Shown piece after piece: positions 15,584 through 24,989 of a stretch of DNA of 64,000 nucleotides (its first letter is position 1; each line of letters begins with the position of its first letter). Made by a program: the position numbers and the translations under genes. Source of the DNA: Planctomycetota bacterium (GTDB taxonomy: Bacteria; Planctomycetota; Phycisphaerae; UBA1845; PWPN01). Below the pieces are notes generated by a model. It made no database searches, had not been told where the DNA came from, and saw nothing but the letters and a program-made list of their open reading frames with translations. The DNA lies in NCBI GenBank assembly GCA_022711465.1, contig JAKLEZ010000009.1:1-64000 (forward strand), given 5' to 3'.

Positions 15584-16552
15584 ATGCCTGCGAGTTCATC
15601 ATTGTACGAACCGATCGCAACCGACCTCGAGAAGGTCTGCGCCGTGTTCGACGACGAACTGTTCTCGGATCTGCCGATTGTCAATGAGTTGTGCGCCCAT
15701 CTTCGCCACTATCGGGGCAAGATGCTCCGGCCCGGCCTGCTGCTCCTGTCCGCCCGGGCCTGCGGCAAGGTGACCGACGAGCACCTGGCCCTGGCCGCGA
15801 TCGTCGAGCTCATTCACATGGCTACCCTGGTCCACGATGATGTGCTTGACGAGGCCGACGTCCGTAGACGGGGGCCGACAATCCATCGGCTGGAAGGAAA
15901 CGAGGCGGCGGTCCTTCTGGGCGATTACCTCTTCAGTCATGCATTCCACCTCTGCAGCTCGCTGGACTCGCAGTACGCCTCCAGGATCTTGGGGGCGACG
16001 ACCAACACGGTCTGCGAGGGGGAACTCCATCAGGTTCATCACCGCGGCGACCTCAATCTCAGCCAGGAGCAGTACCTGGAGATCATTACCCGCAAAACTG
16101 CTTCACTCATCGGCACCTGTTGCCGAGTGGGCGCTCATTTCGCAGGAGCCGATGAGCGGGTGGCGGCGACCCTCGAGCAGTACGGTCTGAGTTTCGGGAT
16201 CGCCTTCCAGATCACCGACGATGTGCTCGACATCACCGGGAATGAGGATCGGATGGGCAAGAGCCTGGGCCGCGATCTTCAGAAACGCAAACTCACCCTG
16301 CCGCTGATTCACTCCCTGGCCAAGTCGCCGCCGGAAACACAGCGGAGACTCCGCAAACTCCTCACCACCGAAGAGCCGGACCGATCCACGGTCTGCCAGA
16401 TCCTCGGCGAAACCGACAGCGTGAGCTTCGCGCTCGCGACCGCCCGCAAGTACGTCGAAACCGCCACCACTGCTCTGGAGGTCCTGCCTCCCTCAGACGC
16501 CCGAGACGCCCTCCGGCGCATGGCCACCCTGGTCAGTGAGCGGGAGCAATAA
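15584..16552 (+). CDS. Polyprenyl diphosphate synthase (trans-isoprenyl)
   Basis: The protein has 322 residues from ATG 15584. It has GKMLRPGLLLLSARACG (substrate diphosphate binding), the first Asp-rich motif DDVLD (85-89) followed by RRRGPT, HQVHHRGD, and the second Asp-rich motif DDVLD (212-216) with the GKSLGRDLQKRKLTLPLIHS loop. These are the chain-elongating E-prenyltransferase signatures. Small residues before the first motif (HMATLVHDD) suggest a medium or long chain product, such as the quinone side chain. The length fits octaprenyl/heptaprenyl synthases. Together with ispD in this window it belongs to isoprenoid biosynthesis. Confidence 0.92.
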   Translation: MPASSSLYEPIATDLEKVCAVFDDELFSDLPIVNELCAHLRHYRGKMLRPGLLLLSARACGKVTDEHLALAAIVELIHMATLVHDDVLDEADVRRRGPTIHRLEGNEAAVLLGDYLFSHAFHLCSSLDSQYASRILGATTNTVCEGELHQVHHRGDLNLSQEQYLEIITRKTASLIGTCCRVGAHFAGADERVAATLEQYGLSFGIAFQITDDVLDITGNEDRMGKSLGRDLQKRKLTLPLIHSLAKSPPETQRRLRKLLTTEEPDRSTVCQILGETDSVSFALATARKYVETATTALEVLPPSDARDALRRMATLVSEREQ

Positions 16553-16585
16553 CCTGCCCTCATCGGACAAAAGTGCCCAATCGAG

Positions 16586-16600
16586 TACCCGAACTGGGTA
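16586..16600. promoter_or_regulatory. Candidate enhancer site for a sigma-54 activator
   Basis: TACCC (16586-16590) and GGGTA (16596-16600) form an inverted repeat around GAACT. It is flanked by two direct copies of AGTGCCC (16572-16578 and 16603-16609). The site lies about 60-90 bp upstream of the -24/-12 promoter, a plausible position for an enhancer-binding protein. Confidence 0.4.
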
Positions 16601-16660
16601 ATAGTGCCCGCATTACGGCCACATCGTGCCTGTGCCGGCTGCTCTGATCGGTCCACGGTC

Positions 16661-16675
16661 TGGCACGGGACTTGC
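16661..16675 (+). promoter_or_regulatory. Canonical sigma-54 (-24/-12) promoter
   Basis: TGGCACG at 16661-16667, four bases, then TTGC at 16672-16675 match the sigma-54 consensus exactly, with 10 bases between the invariant GG and GC. Transcription should start near 16687, about 60 bases before the small exported protein gene. An AAA+ activator is required by known sigma-54 biology; none is encoded in this window. Confidence 0.75.
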
Positions 16676-16747
16676 CCATGATCATTCCGAAAGGCCTGCA
16701 ATGGGCAGGCGAGAAATCGAGAGGCATGTGATTGAAGGAGATCTATC

Positions 16748-16951
16748 ATGATTCGCAAGATTCGCAAAGTCCTGGTGGTGTTGGGCATCAGCGGCGTCAC
16801 CCTCTTCCAGGCCAATGGGTGTGACACCTTCATGCAGGAGTTCGTCAAGGGGTTCAACCTGGGCTACTCAAGCCAGACTGGCGAGGAGTTCTTCACCCAG
16901 TGCAGTGACGGGTCCTACGGTATCCTCGGCGAGTGCCCCGGCAACGATTGA
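16748..16951 (+). CDS. Small exported Cys-containing protein under sigma-54 control
   Basis: The protein has 67 residues from ATG 16748, with GAAGGAG upstream. The N-terminus is basic (MIRKIRK), followed by a hydrophobic stretch VLVVLGISGVTLF ending QANGC, so it is exported. The Cys at residue 25 could be lipidated, although the -3 residue is not the usual Leu. The mature part, about 43 residues, contains FVKGFNLGYSSQTG and two more Cys residues (QCSDGS, GECPG) that could form a disulfide. No known family. It is transcribed alone, between a sigma-54 promoter and a terminator, which suggests a regulated envelope or stress function. Confidence 0.75.
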   Translation: MIRKIRKVLVVLGISGVTLFQANGCDTFMQEFVKGFNLGYSSQTGEEFFTQCSDGSYGILGECPGND

Positions 16952-16983
16952 CCGAGCCGGGACGCGGACGCCTCCCCGGTCCA

Positions 16984-17023
16984 ACGGGACCCGACCTCTC
17001 ATGGCCGGGCCCCGTCTGTTTTT
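16984..17023 (+). terminator. Intrinsic terminator of the small exported gene
   Basis: The arms ACGGGACCCGACC (16984-16996) and GGCCGGGCCCCGT (17003-17015) pair over 13 bp with two mismatches and a 6-base loop. They are followed by CTGTTTTT. It closes the single-gene sigma-54 unit before the rhomboid gene. Confidence 0.65.
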
Positions 17024-17176
17024 GGGCAGCGGTCAGTGAGCGGCGATCAGCGGCAAAACAACTGGACTCAGTGTTTCAGGAACCCATGCCCGGTCCTGCC
17101 AGAACTCGCCTGCCTGTTCCGCGTAAGTGTGAAAGAGGTTAACCTTGTCCTCGTCAACCGTAACAGGGAGCGTGAA

Positions 17177-18109
17177 ATGAGCTGGCAGGACCGACTGTAT
17201 GCGCATGAGGACTCCGCCGAAGGACCCCACAGATCGTACCACGGGTCGGGCATGGAGCCGCTCAGTGTCACCGCCCTGATCTTCATTGCCAACGCCGTGG
17301 TGTTCTACCTCAGGTACGTGCCCGCGATCTACATCCCGGTGGAATCGCTTGGCCAGATGCAGCCGGAGGCCGTGCTCCACGGCCAGGTCTGGCGGTTGTT
17401 CACCGCCACCTACCTGCATGTCAATCTGACTCACATTCTGCTCAATATGCTGGGCTTGTACTTCCTCGGCCCGGCCCTGGAACGGCTCTGGGGACGGCGG
17501 CAGTTCTTCCTGGTCTACACGCTTGGCGGTGTCGCCGGGAACATCCTCTTCACCGCGGCCGGCACTATCGGGTGGATCGAATCCACGACCTTGGGCATGG
17601 GCGCCTCCGGGAGCATCCTGGCGTTGCTCGGCGCCGCGTCGGTACTGTTCCCCGACGCGGAGATCTACGTCTACTTCCTGTTGCCAGTGCGGATTCGGAC
17701 CTTCGCCATCGCCTACGGCGCCTGGTTCGTGTACAACATCGTTCATAGGGGCTCTAACTACGGCGGCGATCTGTGCCACCTGGGCGGCATCCTGCTCGGC
17801 TACTGGTGGGCGGAGTCCGGCGGCGTTTCAATTTCCGGCAAGCACTACACCACCAGCGACCCTGGATCGATGGCCGCCAAGCTAAAATCGCTGGTCAGAC
17901 CGAGTCTCACCGGTTCCGCCAACCATCCCTTCGAAGCAAGCCAGGAGCATGCAGACCAGGAGACCATCGATCGGATCCTCGGCAAGATCTCCGAGAGGGG
18001 GATCGACAGCCTGTCGCCGGAGGAGAAGGCCGCTCTAGGGGAGGCGACACGCCGGTCGCGGAAACGGGGTGGTGACTCGGCTCCGCCAGGCCCTTCCGGT
18101 TCACCGTAG
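17177..18109 (+). CDS. Rhomboid-family intramembrane serine protease
   Basis: The protein has 310 residues from ATG 17177. It shows the six-helix rhomboid core: VTALIFIANAVVFYL, the L1-loop WRLFTATYLHVNLTHILLNM, the catalytic Ser in GASGS (S144) and the catalytic His in DLCHLGGILLGYWW (H201). Both dyad residues are present. The C-terminal 100 residues are cytosolic and contain TIDRILGKISERGIDSLSPEEKAAL, a short helical motif found after the rhomboid core in related proteins. It should cleave membrane proteins near transmembrane helices. Whether it processes the C-terminal signals of the large exported proteins near 50 kb is unknown. Confidence 0.93.
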   Translation: MSWQDRLYAHEDSAEGPHRSYHGSGMEPLSVTALIFIANAVVFYLRYVPAIYIPVESLGQMQPEAVLHGQVWRLFTATYLHVNLTHILLNMLGLYFLGPALERLWGRRQFFLVYTLGGVAGNILFTAAGTIGWIESTTLGMGASGSILALLGAASVLFPDAEIYVYFLLPVRIRTFAIAYGAWFVYNIVHRGSNYGGDLCHLGGILLGYWWAESGGVSISGKHYTTSDPGSMAAKLKSLVRPSLTGSANHPFEASQEHADQETIDRILGKISERGIDSLSPEEKAALGEATRRSRKRGGDSAPPGPSGSP

Positions 18110-18391
18110 CTCATGGGTGAAATGGCCCGCGGGTGTTCTTGGTCACGGCCGAATAGGCTCACGTCTCCGGATCCACCCGCTCGATGTGACGCGGATTCGG
18201 GGGCCAGGATAGAGCCCAACTACCATGTTCCCGGCCAGCCTTCAGTATCCTCGTGCCCGCTTTCCAGATCGCGAGGCTTGGCGGATCGCCGCCGAGGTGA
18301 CCAAGGATGACGTCACGTCCGTCGGCATCCGCGCCCCCGGTGCGACGGCGCTACGGCCAAGCCTGGCGTGAGCATGTGCACCGGTGCGTCC

Positions 18392-19651
<1,260 letters not shown>

Positions 19652-19756
19652 GGTTGTCCACACCCTGGAACCGAGCCCACTCGACTCCGTGAAGAAGGTG
19701 TTCCACTTGAACCATCACCGATGAGACGCCGGCACTACGCTCATCGAGACGGGCTT

Positions 19757-20866
19757 TCACACAAGCCCGCGCAGGACCTCGCACACCCGGTCAACTTCCG
19801 ACTCGGTCAGTTGCCCGTGAAAAGGAAGCGCGACAGTCCGATCGGAGAGAGCTTCGCAGATCGGGAAGTCACCGGGCTTGAACCCGTAGTCCTTCATGTA
19901 GAAGGGTTGCAGGTGCACCGGGGGGAAGTAGTTGCTGCTTTGGACGCCCTTCTCCCGAAGCGCCACCAGCAGCCGGTCCCGGTCTTTGCTGGTGTAACAG
20001 TCGTCGAGCCGGACCACCATGACGAAGTGGCTGATCTTGCACTCGGGCAGCACTTTCTGCATGGTGACGCGGGGAATGTCGCCGAGCCGCTTGATGTAGT
20101 AACCTGCCACCCGCGCACGATTCGCCAGAATCTCATCGATACGCTTCATCTGGGCAACGCCCAGGGCACAGTTGAGCTCGCTCAGCCGGAAGTTGAAACC
20201 GACGCGGACATGGGCGAGCCAGCCGCCGCCCGCACCACGGCCTTGGTTCCGCATGGAGATCACCTGGTGGTAAATGTCTTCATCGTCGGTGACGACCATC
20301 CCGCCTTCGCCCGTGGTCACCTGCTTGTTGGGATAAAAGCCAAAGACGCCAACATCACCCAGCGTGCCGGCCATCCTGCCCTTGTAGCTCGCGCCCAACG
20401 CTTCGCAGGAATCCTCGATGACGCGGAGATTGTGACGCTTGGCCGTCTCGCAGACCGGTTCCATGTCGGCCGGCTGTCCAAATACGTCAACGGGCAGGAT
20501 CGCCTTGGTTCGGGCGGTAACGGCGGCGGAAATCCGTCTCGCGTCAATGTTCCATGTCTCCGGATCGATGTCGACAAAGACGGGCTTGGCCCCTTCGAAC
20601 TGGAAGCAATTCACCGAGGCAATGAACGTGAACGGTGTGGTGATCACCTCATCGCCGCGTCCGATACCCATGGCCCGAACGCAGAGGTGTAGGCCGCTGG
20701 TACCACTATTCATGGCGGCCGCAAAACGCGTGCCCACAAACCGAGCAACCAGTCGCTCAAACTCAACCATCCGGGGTCCCAGGGCCAACTGCGGGCTGAG
20801 CATGGCTTCGGCCACCGCGTCGCGCTCCGCTTGGGTGATGTCCGGACGGGACAACGAGATTTCCAT
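19757..20866 (-). CDS. DegT/DnrJ/EryC1/StrS sugar aminotransferase
   Basis: The protein has 369 residues from ATG 20866, with AAGGAGAG upstream. It is a fold-type I PLP enzyme: NSGTSGLHLCVRAMG (phosphate loop), TPFTFIASVN, IEDSCEALG (D152 at the pyridine nitrogen) and the Schiff-base Lys K181 in FYPNKQVTTGEGGM. RNQGRG and RVGFNFRLSELNCALG complete the family pattern. Such enzymes transaminate keto-sugar nucleotides for lipopolysaccharide, capsule or glycoprotein sugars. The divergent neighbour is a nucleotide-sugar dehydrogenase, so the pair may supply an amino-uronic sugar, as WbpE and WbpA do. The substrate is not determinable here. Confidence 0.9.
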   Translation of the reverse strand: MEISLSRPDITQAERDAVAEAMLSPQLALGPRMVEFERLVARFVGTRFAAAMNSGTSGLHLCVRAMGIGRGDEVITTPFTFIASVNCFQFEGAKPVFVDIDPETWNIDARRISAAVTARTKAILPVDVFGQPADMEPVCETAKRHNLRVIEDSCEALGASYKGRMAGTLGDVGVFGFYPNKQVTTGEGGMVVTDDEDIYHQVISMRNQGRGAGGGWLAHVRVGFNFRLSELNCALGVAQMKRIDEILANRARVAGYYIKRLGDIPRVTMQKVLPECKISHFVMVVRLDDCYTSKDRDRLLVALREKGVQSSNYFPPVHLQPFYMKDYGFKPGDFPICEALSDRTVALPFHGQLTESEVDRVCEVLRGLV

Positions 20867-20904
20867 CGAGTCTCTCCTTATCAAGGCTGCGCCAAGGGGT
20901 TAGC

Positions 20905-20910
20905 ATTATA
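20905..20910 (-). promoter_or_regulatory. Consensus -10 element of the DegT aminotransferase gene
   Basis: TATAAT on the minus strand (20905-20910) lies about 40 bases before the start codon, giving a short leader with the AAGGAG ribosome site. At 17 bp upstream the -35 is only TTTCGG, so an activator or an alternative factor may help. Confidence 0.45.
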
Positions 20911-21075
20911 GCCGATCGGCAATTTCGCCGAAATAGCTGGGTGAGTAGGCCCATGCTCGCGGGCCCGCGGTTGCCGAAAACCGGCGACTGGCAGGAACGC
21001 AGGGTCCTTGTGGCCTGTGGGACGGCGCCAGTGGCACGTTAATGCGTTCAATCCTCTGAACCAAGGAGAACTCCG

Positions 21076-22395
21076 TTGCTGGAAAAAAGACTGCTCACAA
21101 GGATCAGAAACAAGACGGCGCGAGTAGGAATTCTGGGGATGGGCTACGTCGGTCTGCCCCTCGCCCGCACCTTCTGCGGGGCGGGCTTCCGTGTCTTGGG
21201 CTTCGACATCGATCCGGTCAAGGTCAAGAAGCTGACCGCCGGGCGGAGCTATATCAAGCATATCCCGGCCAGCACCATTCGCGGCCTGCTGAGCAAGGGG
21301 CTGTTCAAGGCGACGTGCGACCCCAAGGCTCTGCGGACCTGCGATGCCTTGCTGATCTGTGTTCCCACGCCCTTGTCCAAAATGCGCGACCCGGACATGA
21401 CCTACGTGGTGAAGACGACCGAGACCATCGCCGGCCAACTCCAGCGTGGGCAACTCGTGGTCCTCGAGAGCACGACCTATCCGGGCACGACCCGTGAAGT
21501 GTGCATCCCCATCCTGGAGACCAGCGGACTCAAGGTCAGCAAGGACTTCTTCCTGGCCTTCTCACCGGAGCGCGAGGACCCGGGCCGCGAAGATTTCACC
21601 ACCGAGACCATCACCAAGGTCGTCGGTGGCCACGACCGGCCGAGCATGAACGTGGCTGCCGCCCTGTATGCGGCTGCGATCGCCAAGGTCAAGCCGGTGA
21701 CCAGTTGCGATGTGGCCGAGGCTGCCAAGATCATCGAGAACGTCTACCGTTGCGTGAACATCGCCATGGTAAACGAGCTGAAGATGCTCTTCGAGCGAAT
21801 GGGCATCGACATCTGGGAGGTCATCGAGGCGGCCAAGACCAAGCCGTTCGGCTTCCAGGCGTTTTACCCCGGACCGGGCCTGGGCGGACATTGCATTCCC
21901 ATCGATCCGTTCTACCTGACCTGGAAGGCCAGAGAGTTCGGCATGGCCACCCGGTTCATCGAACTGGCGGGTGAGATCAACACCGCCATGCCCGAGTACG
22001 TGGTCAACCACTGCGCCTCCGCCCTGAACGAGCACCAGAAGGCCTTGAAGGGCGCCAGAGTGCTCGTGTTGGGACTCGCCTACAAGAAGAACATCGACGA
22101 CATTCGCGAATCCCCCTCGATCGAGTTAATCGAGATCCTCAGGCGTCGCGGGGCCAAGGTCGACTACAACGACCCCTATGTTCCCACGACCCACAAGCAG
22201 CGCGAACACGATCTCAGAATGAGGTCCGTGCCAATCACCCCGGCTAGTCTCAGGAAGTATGACTGTGTGGTCGTGTCCACCGACCACGACTGCTACGACT
22301 ACGCCGCGATCATCAAGAACAGCAAGATCGTCGTGGATAGCCGGAACGCGTGTGCCCGCGTGAAGGGACCCAAGAGAAACGTGTACAAAGCCTGA
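21076..22395 (+). CDS. UDP-sugar 6-dehydrogenase (WbpA-like)
   Basis: The protein has 439 residues. The start is TTG 21076, preceded by AAGGAG at 21063-21068 with seven bases spacing; no in-frame ATG lies nearby before the Rossmann motif. GILGMGYVGLPLARTF binds NAD. CVPTPL and LESTTYPGTTREV follow, and the catalytic Cys is C273 in GLGGHCIPIDPFYL. The C-terminal domain has VLGLAYKKNIDDIRESPS. The sequence is closest in pattern to UDP-N-acetylglucosamine/mannosamine 6-dehydrogenases rather than UDP-glucose dehydrogenase. It makes a uronic acid nucleotide sugar for surface polysaccharide, in keeping with the divergent DegT aminotransferase. Confidence 0.9.
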   Translation: MLEKRLLTRIRNKTARVGILGMGYVGLPLARTFCGAGFRVLGFDIDPVKVKKLTAGRSYIKHIPASTIRGLLSKGLFKATCDPKALRTCDALLICVPTPLSKMRDPDMTYVVKTTETIAGQLQRGQLVVLESTTYPGTTREVCIPILETSGLKVSKDFFLAFSPEREDPGREDFTTETITKVVGGHDRPSMNVAAALYAAAIAKVKPVTSCDVAEAAKIIENVYRCVNIAMVNELKMLFERMGIDIWEVIEAAKTKPFGFQAFYPGPGLGGHCIPIDPFYLTWKAREFGMATRFIELAGEINTAMPEYVVNHCASALNEHQKALKGARVLVLGLAYKKNIDDIRESPSIELIEILRRRGAKVDYNDPYVPTTHKQREHDLRMRSVPITPASLRKYDCVVVSTDHDCYDYAAIIKNSKIVVDSRNACARVKGPKRNVYKA

Positions 22396-22461
22396 TCGAA
22401 GGCGATCACCAGGCTGCGACGCGCGATCGAGGCCCCCGAATCACAGAACGACGAATACCCA

Positions 22462-22496
22462 CAGGCCGGTGAGGCCCCAAGGAACCCACCGGCCTG
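22462..22496 (+). terminator. Hairpin terminator after the UDP-sugar dehydrogenase
   Basis: CAGGCCGGTG (22462-22471) and CACCGGCCTG (22487-22496) form a perfect 10-bp stem with a 15-base loop. The following GGCTTGCTCT is only modestly T-rich, so termination may be partial or factor-assisted. It lies between convergent genes. Confidence 0.5.
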
Positions 22497-22588
22497 GGCT
22501 TGCTCTGCATCCCGCTTCTCGCCTCAGGAATGCCCACCACCCGGTGAACGCCGGAGACGATCCAAGTCACGGGGGCGAAAGGCGGTCA

Positions 22589-23626
22589 CTAGTCCTCGCT
22601 GAACGCCGCGTCGAAAGCCACTTGCGACGGGGCGAAGTTGACCTTCTTGACGAACTCGCAGGCCTCGGCGGCGCCGAACTCGCGGTCCATGCCGCCATCT
22701 TCCCATTCAACCGACAAGGGACCCTGGTAGCCGGCCTTGTTCAACGCCCGGATGATGGCGTCAAAGTCAACGGAGCCGTGACCCAGCGACCTGAAATCCC
22801 AGAAGCGGTCGGGATGGCCGAAGTCCAGGTGCCCGCCGAACACGCCGGCCCGGGTCGGAACCTTGGACCAACCGACGTCCTTCATGTGCACGTGGAAAAC
22901 ACGGTCTCCAAACTCGCGGATGAAGCGCACGTAGTCGACGCCCTGATAGCCCAGGTGGCTGGGGTCGTAGTTGAAGCCGAACCGCTTGTGGTACTTGATG
23001 GCCTCGAGCGCCCGAGCAGCGCTGGCGATGTCGAACGCGATCTCGGTCGGATGCACTTCCAGCGCAAAGTAAACGTCCTCCTGCTCGAAAACGTCGAGGA
23101 TGGGCGCCCATCGCTTGGCGAAGTCGTCGAATCCGGCTTCGATCTGGCCCGGCTGGACCGGCGGGAACGAGTACAGCAGGTGCCAGATACTGCTGCCGGT
23201 GAAGCCGTTGACCACGACTCTCTTGGTCTTCTTGCGAACTGCGGCCGGGGCGGCATCAAAAAACTTGCGCGCCGCACGAGCACTGTCCATCATCTCGACC
23301 GCGGCCCGCTTCTTCACCCCGTCCGGCTTCCCATCCCCCCAAACGTGATCCGGCAGAATCGATTTGTGCCGGGCATCGACCAGATCGCACACCGCCTGGC
23401 CGACAAGGTGGTTGCTGATGGCGAAGCACTCCAGCTTGTTCTTGCCGAGCGCTTCCCACTTCCGCTTGCAGTAGCTGCGATCCTCCAGGGCCTTGCTCAC
23501 CTCGAAGTGGTCGCCCCAGCAGGCCAGTTCCAGACCCTCGTAGCCAAACTTCTTGGCTTTCTTGCACAGGACGTCCAACTTGAGATCCGCCCACTGTCCG
23601 GTGAAGAGCGTGACCGGTCTTGCCAT
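22589..23626 (-). CDS. Sugar phosphate isomerase/epimerase (TIM barrel)
   Basis: The protein has 345 residues from ATG 23626, with GGAAGG upstream. It begins with [20 protein letters not shown] and [16 protein letters not shown], the first strands of the AP-endonuclease-2-like barrel. [43 protein letters not shown] and [12 protein letters not shown] supply the expected metal ligands (Glu, Asp/His, His). The C-terminal [15 protein letters not shown] carries the last metal-binding Glu. Such enzymes isomerise or epimerise ketoses or inositol derivatives. They are very numerous in planctomycetes with unassigned substrates. A second member is encoded at 60303-61187. Confidence 0.87.
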   Translation of the reverse strand: MARPVTLFTGQWADLKLDVLCKKAKKFGYEGLELACWGDHFEVSKALEDRSYCKRKWEALGKNKLECFAISNHLVGQAVCDLVDARHKSILPDHVWGDGKPDGVKKRAAVEMMDSARAARKFFDAAPAAVRKKTKRVVVNGFTGSSIWHLLYSFPPVQPGQIEAGFDDFAKRWAPILDVFEQEDVYFALEVHPTEIAFDIASAARALEAIKYHKRFGFNYDPSHLGYQGVDYVRFIREFGDRVFHVHMKDVGWSKVPTRAGVFGGHLDFGHPDRFWDFRSLGHGSVDFDAIIRALNKAGYQGPLSVEWEDGGMDREFGAAEACEFVKKVNFAPSQVAFDAAFSED

Positions 23627-23809
23627 CGTCAGGCCTTCCTTTCGTGATGTGACCAACTCACCCTGATCCGTCGCCTGGCGCCTTCGCCAAGGCCACCCGT
23701 CGCACTCGACCCACCGGCAAAGAGTGGTCGCCTGCCACTGTTTCGCCTCATGGGACCGCGCTTGAATCCGGATCATACCATGACCAGGGCGGTCCGGGCA
23801 ACACGATGT

Positions 23810-23836
23810 GTAACCTATTTTATATCATAGAGTTAC
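23810..23836. promoter_or_regulatory. AT-rich imperfect palindrome upstream of the isomerase gene
   Basis: GTAACCTAT (23810-23818) and ATAGAGTTAC (23827-23836) are near-perfect inverted arms, with one extra base, around TTTATATC. It is one of the few AT-rich islands here and contains TATGAT/TATAAA-like -10 sequences on the minus strand. A regulated promoter of the downstream isomerase gene is the simplest reading. Confidence 0.45.
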
Positions 23837-23924
23837 GGCACGCACGCCACTAGAACCCTTCGGAACACCGAAGTATCGCCAACAGGGCCGGGTGATCCGC
23901 TCCCCGGAGCCGGAAAACATCGCG

Positions 23925-24893
23925 TCACAGGCCCGCCGATCGGCAGGCCTCTCGAAGGATCCGGGCCGAGGCCTGGAAGGCGGCCAGTTCCTTCGCGTTC
24001 ATCGGCACGGGTAGCACCCGCCGGGCGCCGTGGCGGTTGACCAGGCACGGCACCGACATGCAGACATCGGAAACGCCAAAGTAGTTCTCGAGCAGCCGGG
24101 AGACGGTGAGCACCGCGCTCTCGTCACGGCGGATGGCCTCGATGATTCGGGCGACGGCTAGGCCCACAGCCCAGTTCGTCGCGCCCTTGGCTTCGATGAT
24201 CTCGCCCGCCGCGCCCTCGACCTGGGCGTTGATCTCCGTCCGATCGGTGGCGGTCAGCCGCCCACCCTTGGCATCCGCCATGCATCGCAGCGGTGTGGCT
24301 CCGATGTCGGCACTGGACCAGAGCAGCAGCTTGCTGTCGCCATGCTCGCCAACCACATAGGCATGTACACTCCGCGGGGCGACGCCCAGACGTTCCGCCA
24401 GCAAAGACACAAGGCGGGCGCTGTCCAGGACCGTCCCGGAGCCGAGTACCCGTTCGGGGCCGCCGTGATGTAGTTTGGACGCTTGATAGGTGAGGACATC
24501 CACCGGATTGGAGACGATGAGCAGGATCGCGTTTGGGGCAACCTCGGAGATCGCGGGGATCAGATGACTGAAAACGGCGACATTGGCTTGGATCAGATCG
24601 AGCCTGGACTGCCCCGGTTTCTGCTTCGCGCCGGCGGTGACGATGACGATCTCAGCCTCGGCGCAGTCCGCCACATCGCCCGCCCAGAGACGGACAGTGG
24701 GGACGAACCGCCGGCCGTGGTCGAGGTCCTTGGCCTCGGCCTCGCCCTTGGCCCTGTTTTGGTCGATGAGGACGATCTGCGATGCGAGGCCACGAAGCAT
24801 GGTTGCGTAGGCGATGGTCGAACCTACCGAGCCCGCGCCGATGATCGCGATGCGTCCTGCTGCGGCCGCCGTGGAATCGGGCTCGATAGACAT
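23925..24893 (-). CDS. ldh: L-lactate dehydrogenase
   Basis: The protein has 322 residues from ATG 24893. The NAD Rossmann motif is IAIIGAGSVGSTIAYATM. The active-site loop AGAKQKPGQSRLDL has Gln at the substrate-specificity position, as in LDH rather than the Arg of malate dehydrogenases. VSNPVDVLTYQ, the substrate Arg in GSGTVLDSARL and the catalytic His in VVGEHGDSKLLLWS are all present. It interconverts pyruvate and L-lactate with NADH. It is preceded by its own TATAAT box and is the last gene of a long minus-strand block that starts with larC. Confidence 0.93.
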   Translation of the reverse strand: MSIEPDSTAAAAGRIAIIGAGSVGSTIAYATMLRGLASQIVLIDQNRAKGEAEAKDLDHGRRFVPTVRLWAGDVADCAEAEIVIVTAGAKQKPGQSRLDLIQANVAVFSHLIPAISEVAPNAILLIVSNPVDVLTYQASKLHHGGPERVLGSGTVLDSARLVSLLAERLGVAPRSVHAYVVGEHGDSKLLLWSSADIGATPLRCMADAKGGRLTATDRTEINAQVEGAAGEIIEAKGATNWAVGLAVARIIEAIRRDESAVLTVSRLLENYFGVSDVCMSVPCLVNRHGARRVLPVPMNAKELAAFQASARILREACRSAGL

Positions 24894-24938
24894 ACAGAAT
24901 GGCCTGCTCCTGCAAACCGCAAAACCCAAACCGGCCTC

Positions 24939-24944
24939 ATTATA
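24939..24944 (-). promoter_or_regulatory. Consensus -10 element of ldh
   Basis: TATAAT on the minus strand (24939-24944) is 45 bases upstream of the ldh start codon. No recognisable -35 occurs at 16-18 bp. The element suggests that ldh is transcribed separately from the Clp N-domain gene upstream. Confidence 0.45.
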
Positions 24945-24989
24945 GGCAGGGTTAGGCAGTGGGATCGTGCCTTCGCCACCAAAAGGAGA

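Noticed and set aside
22404-22588. Extra gene in the gap after the nucleotide-sugar dehydrogenase
   Set aside because: Short frames here have no ribosome site and the region is better explained by a terminator hairpin.
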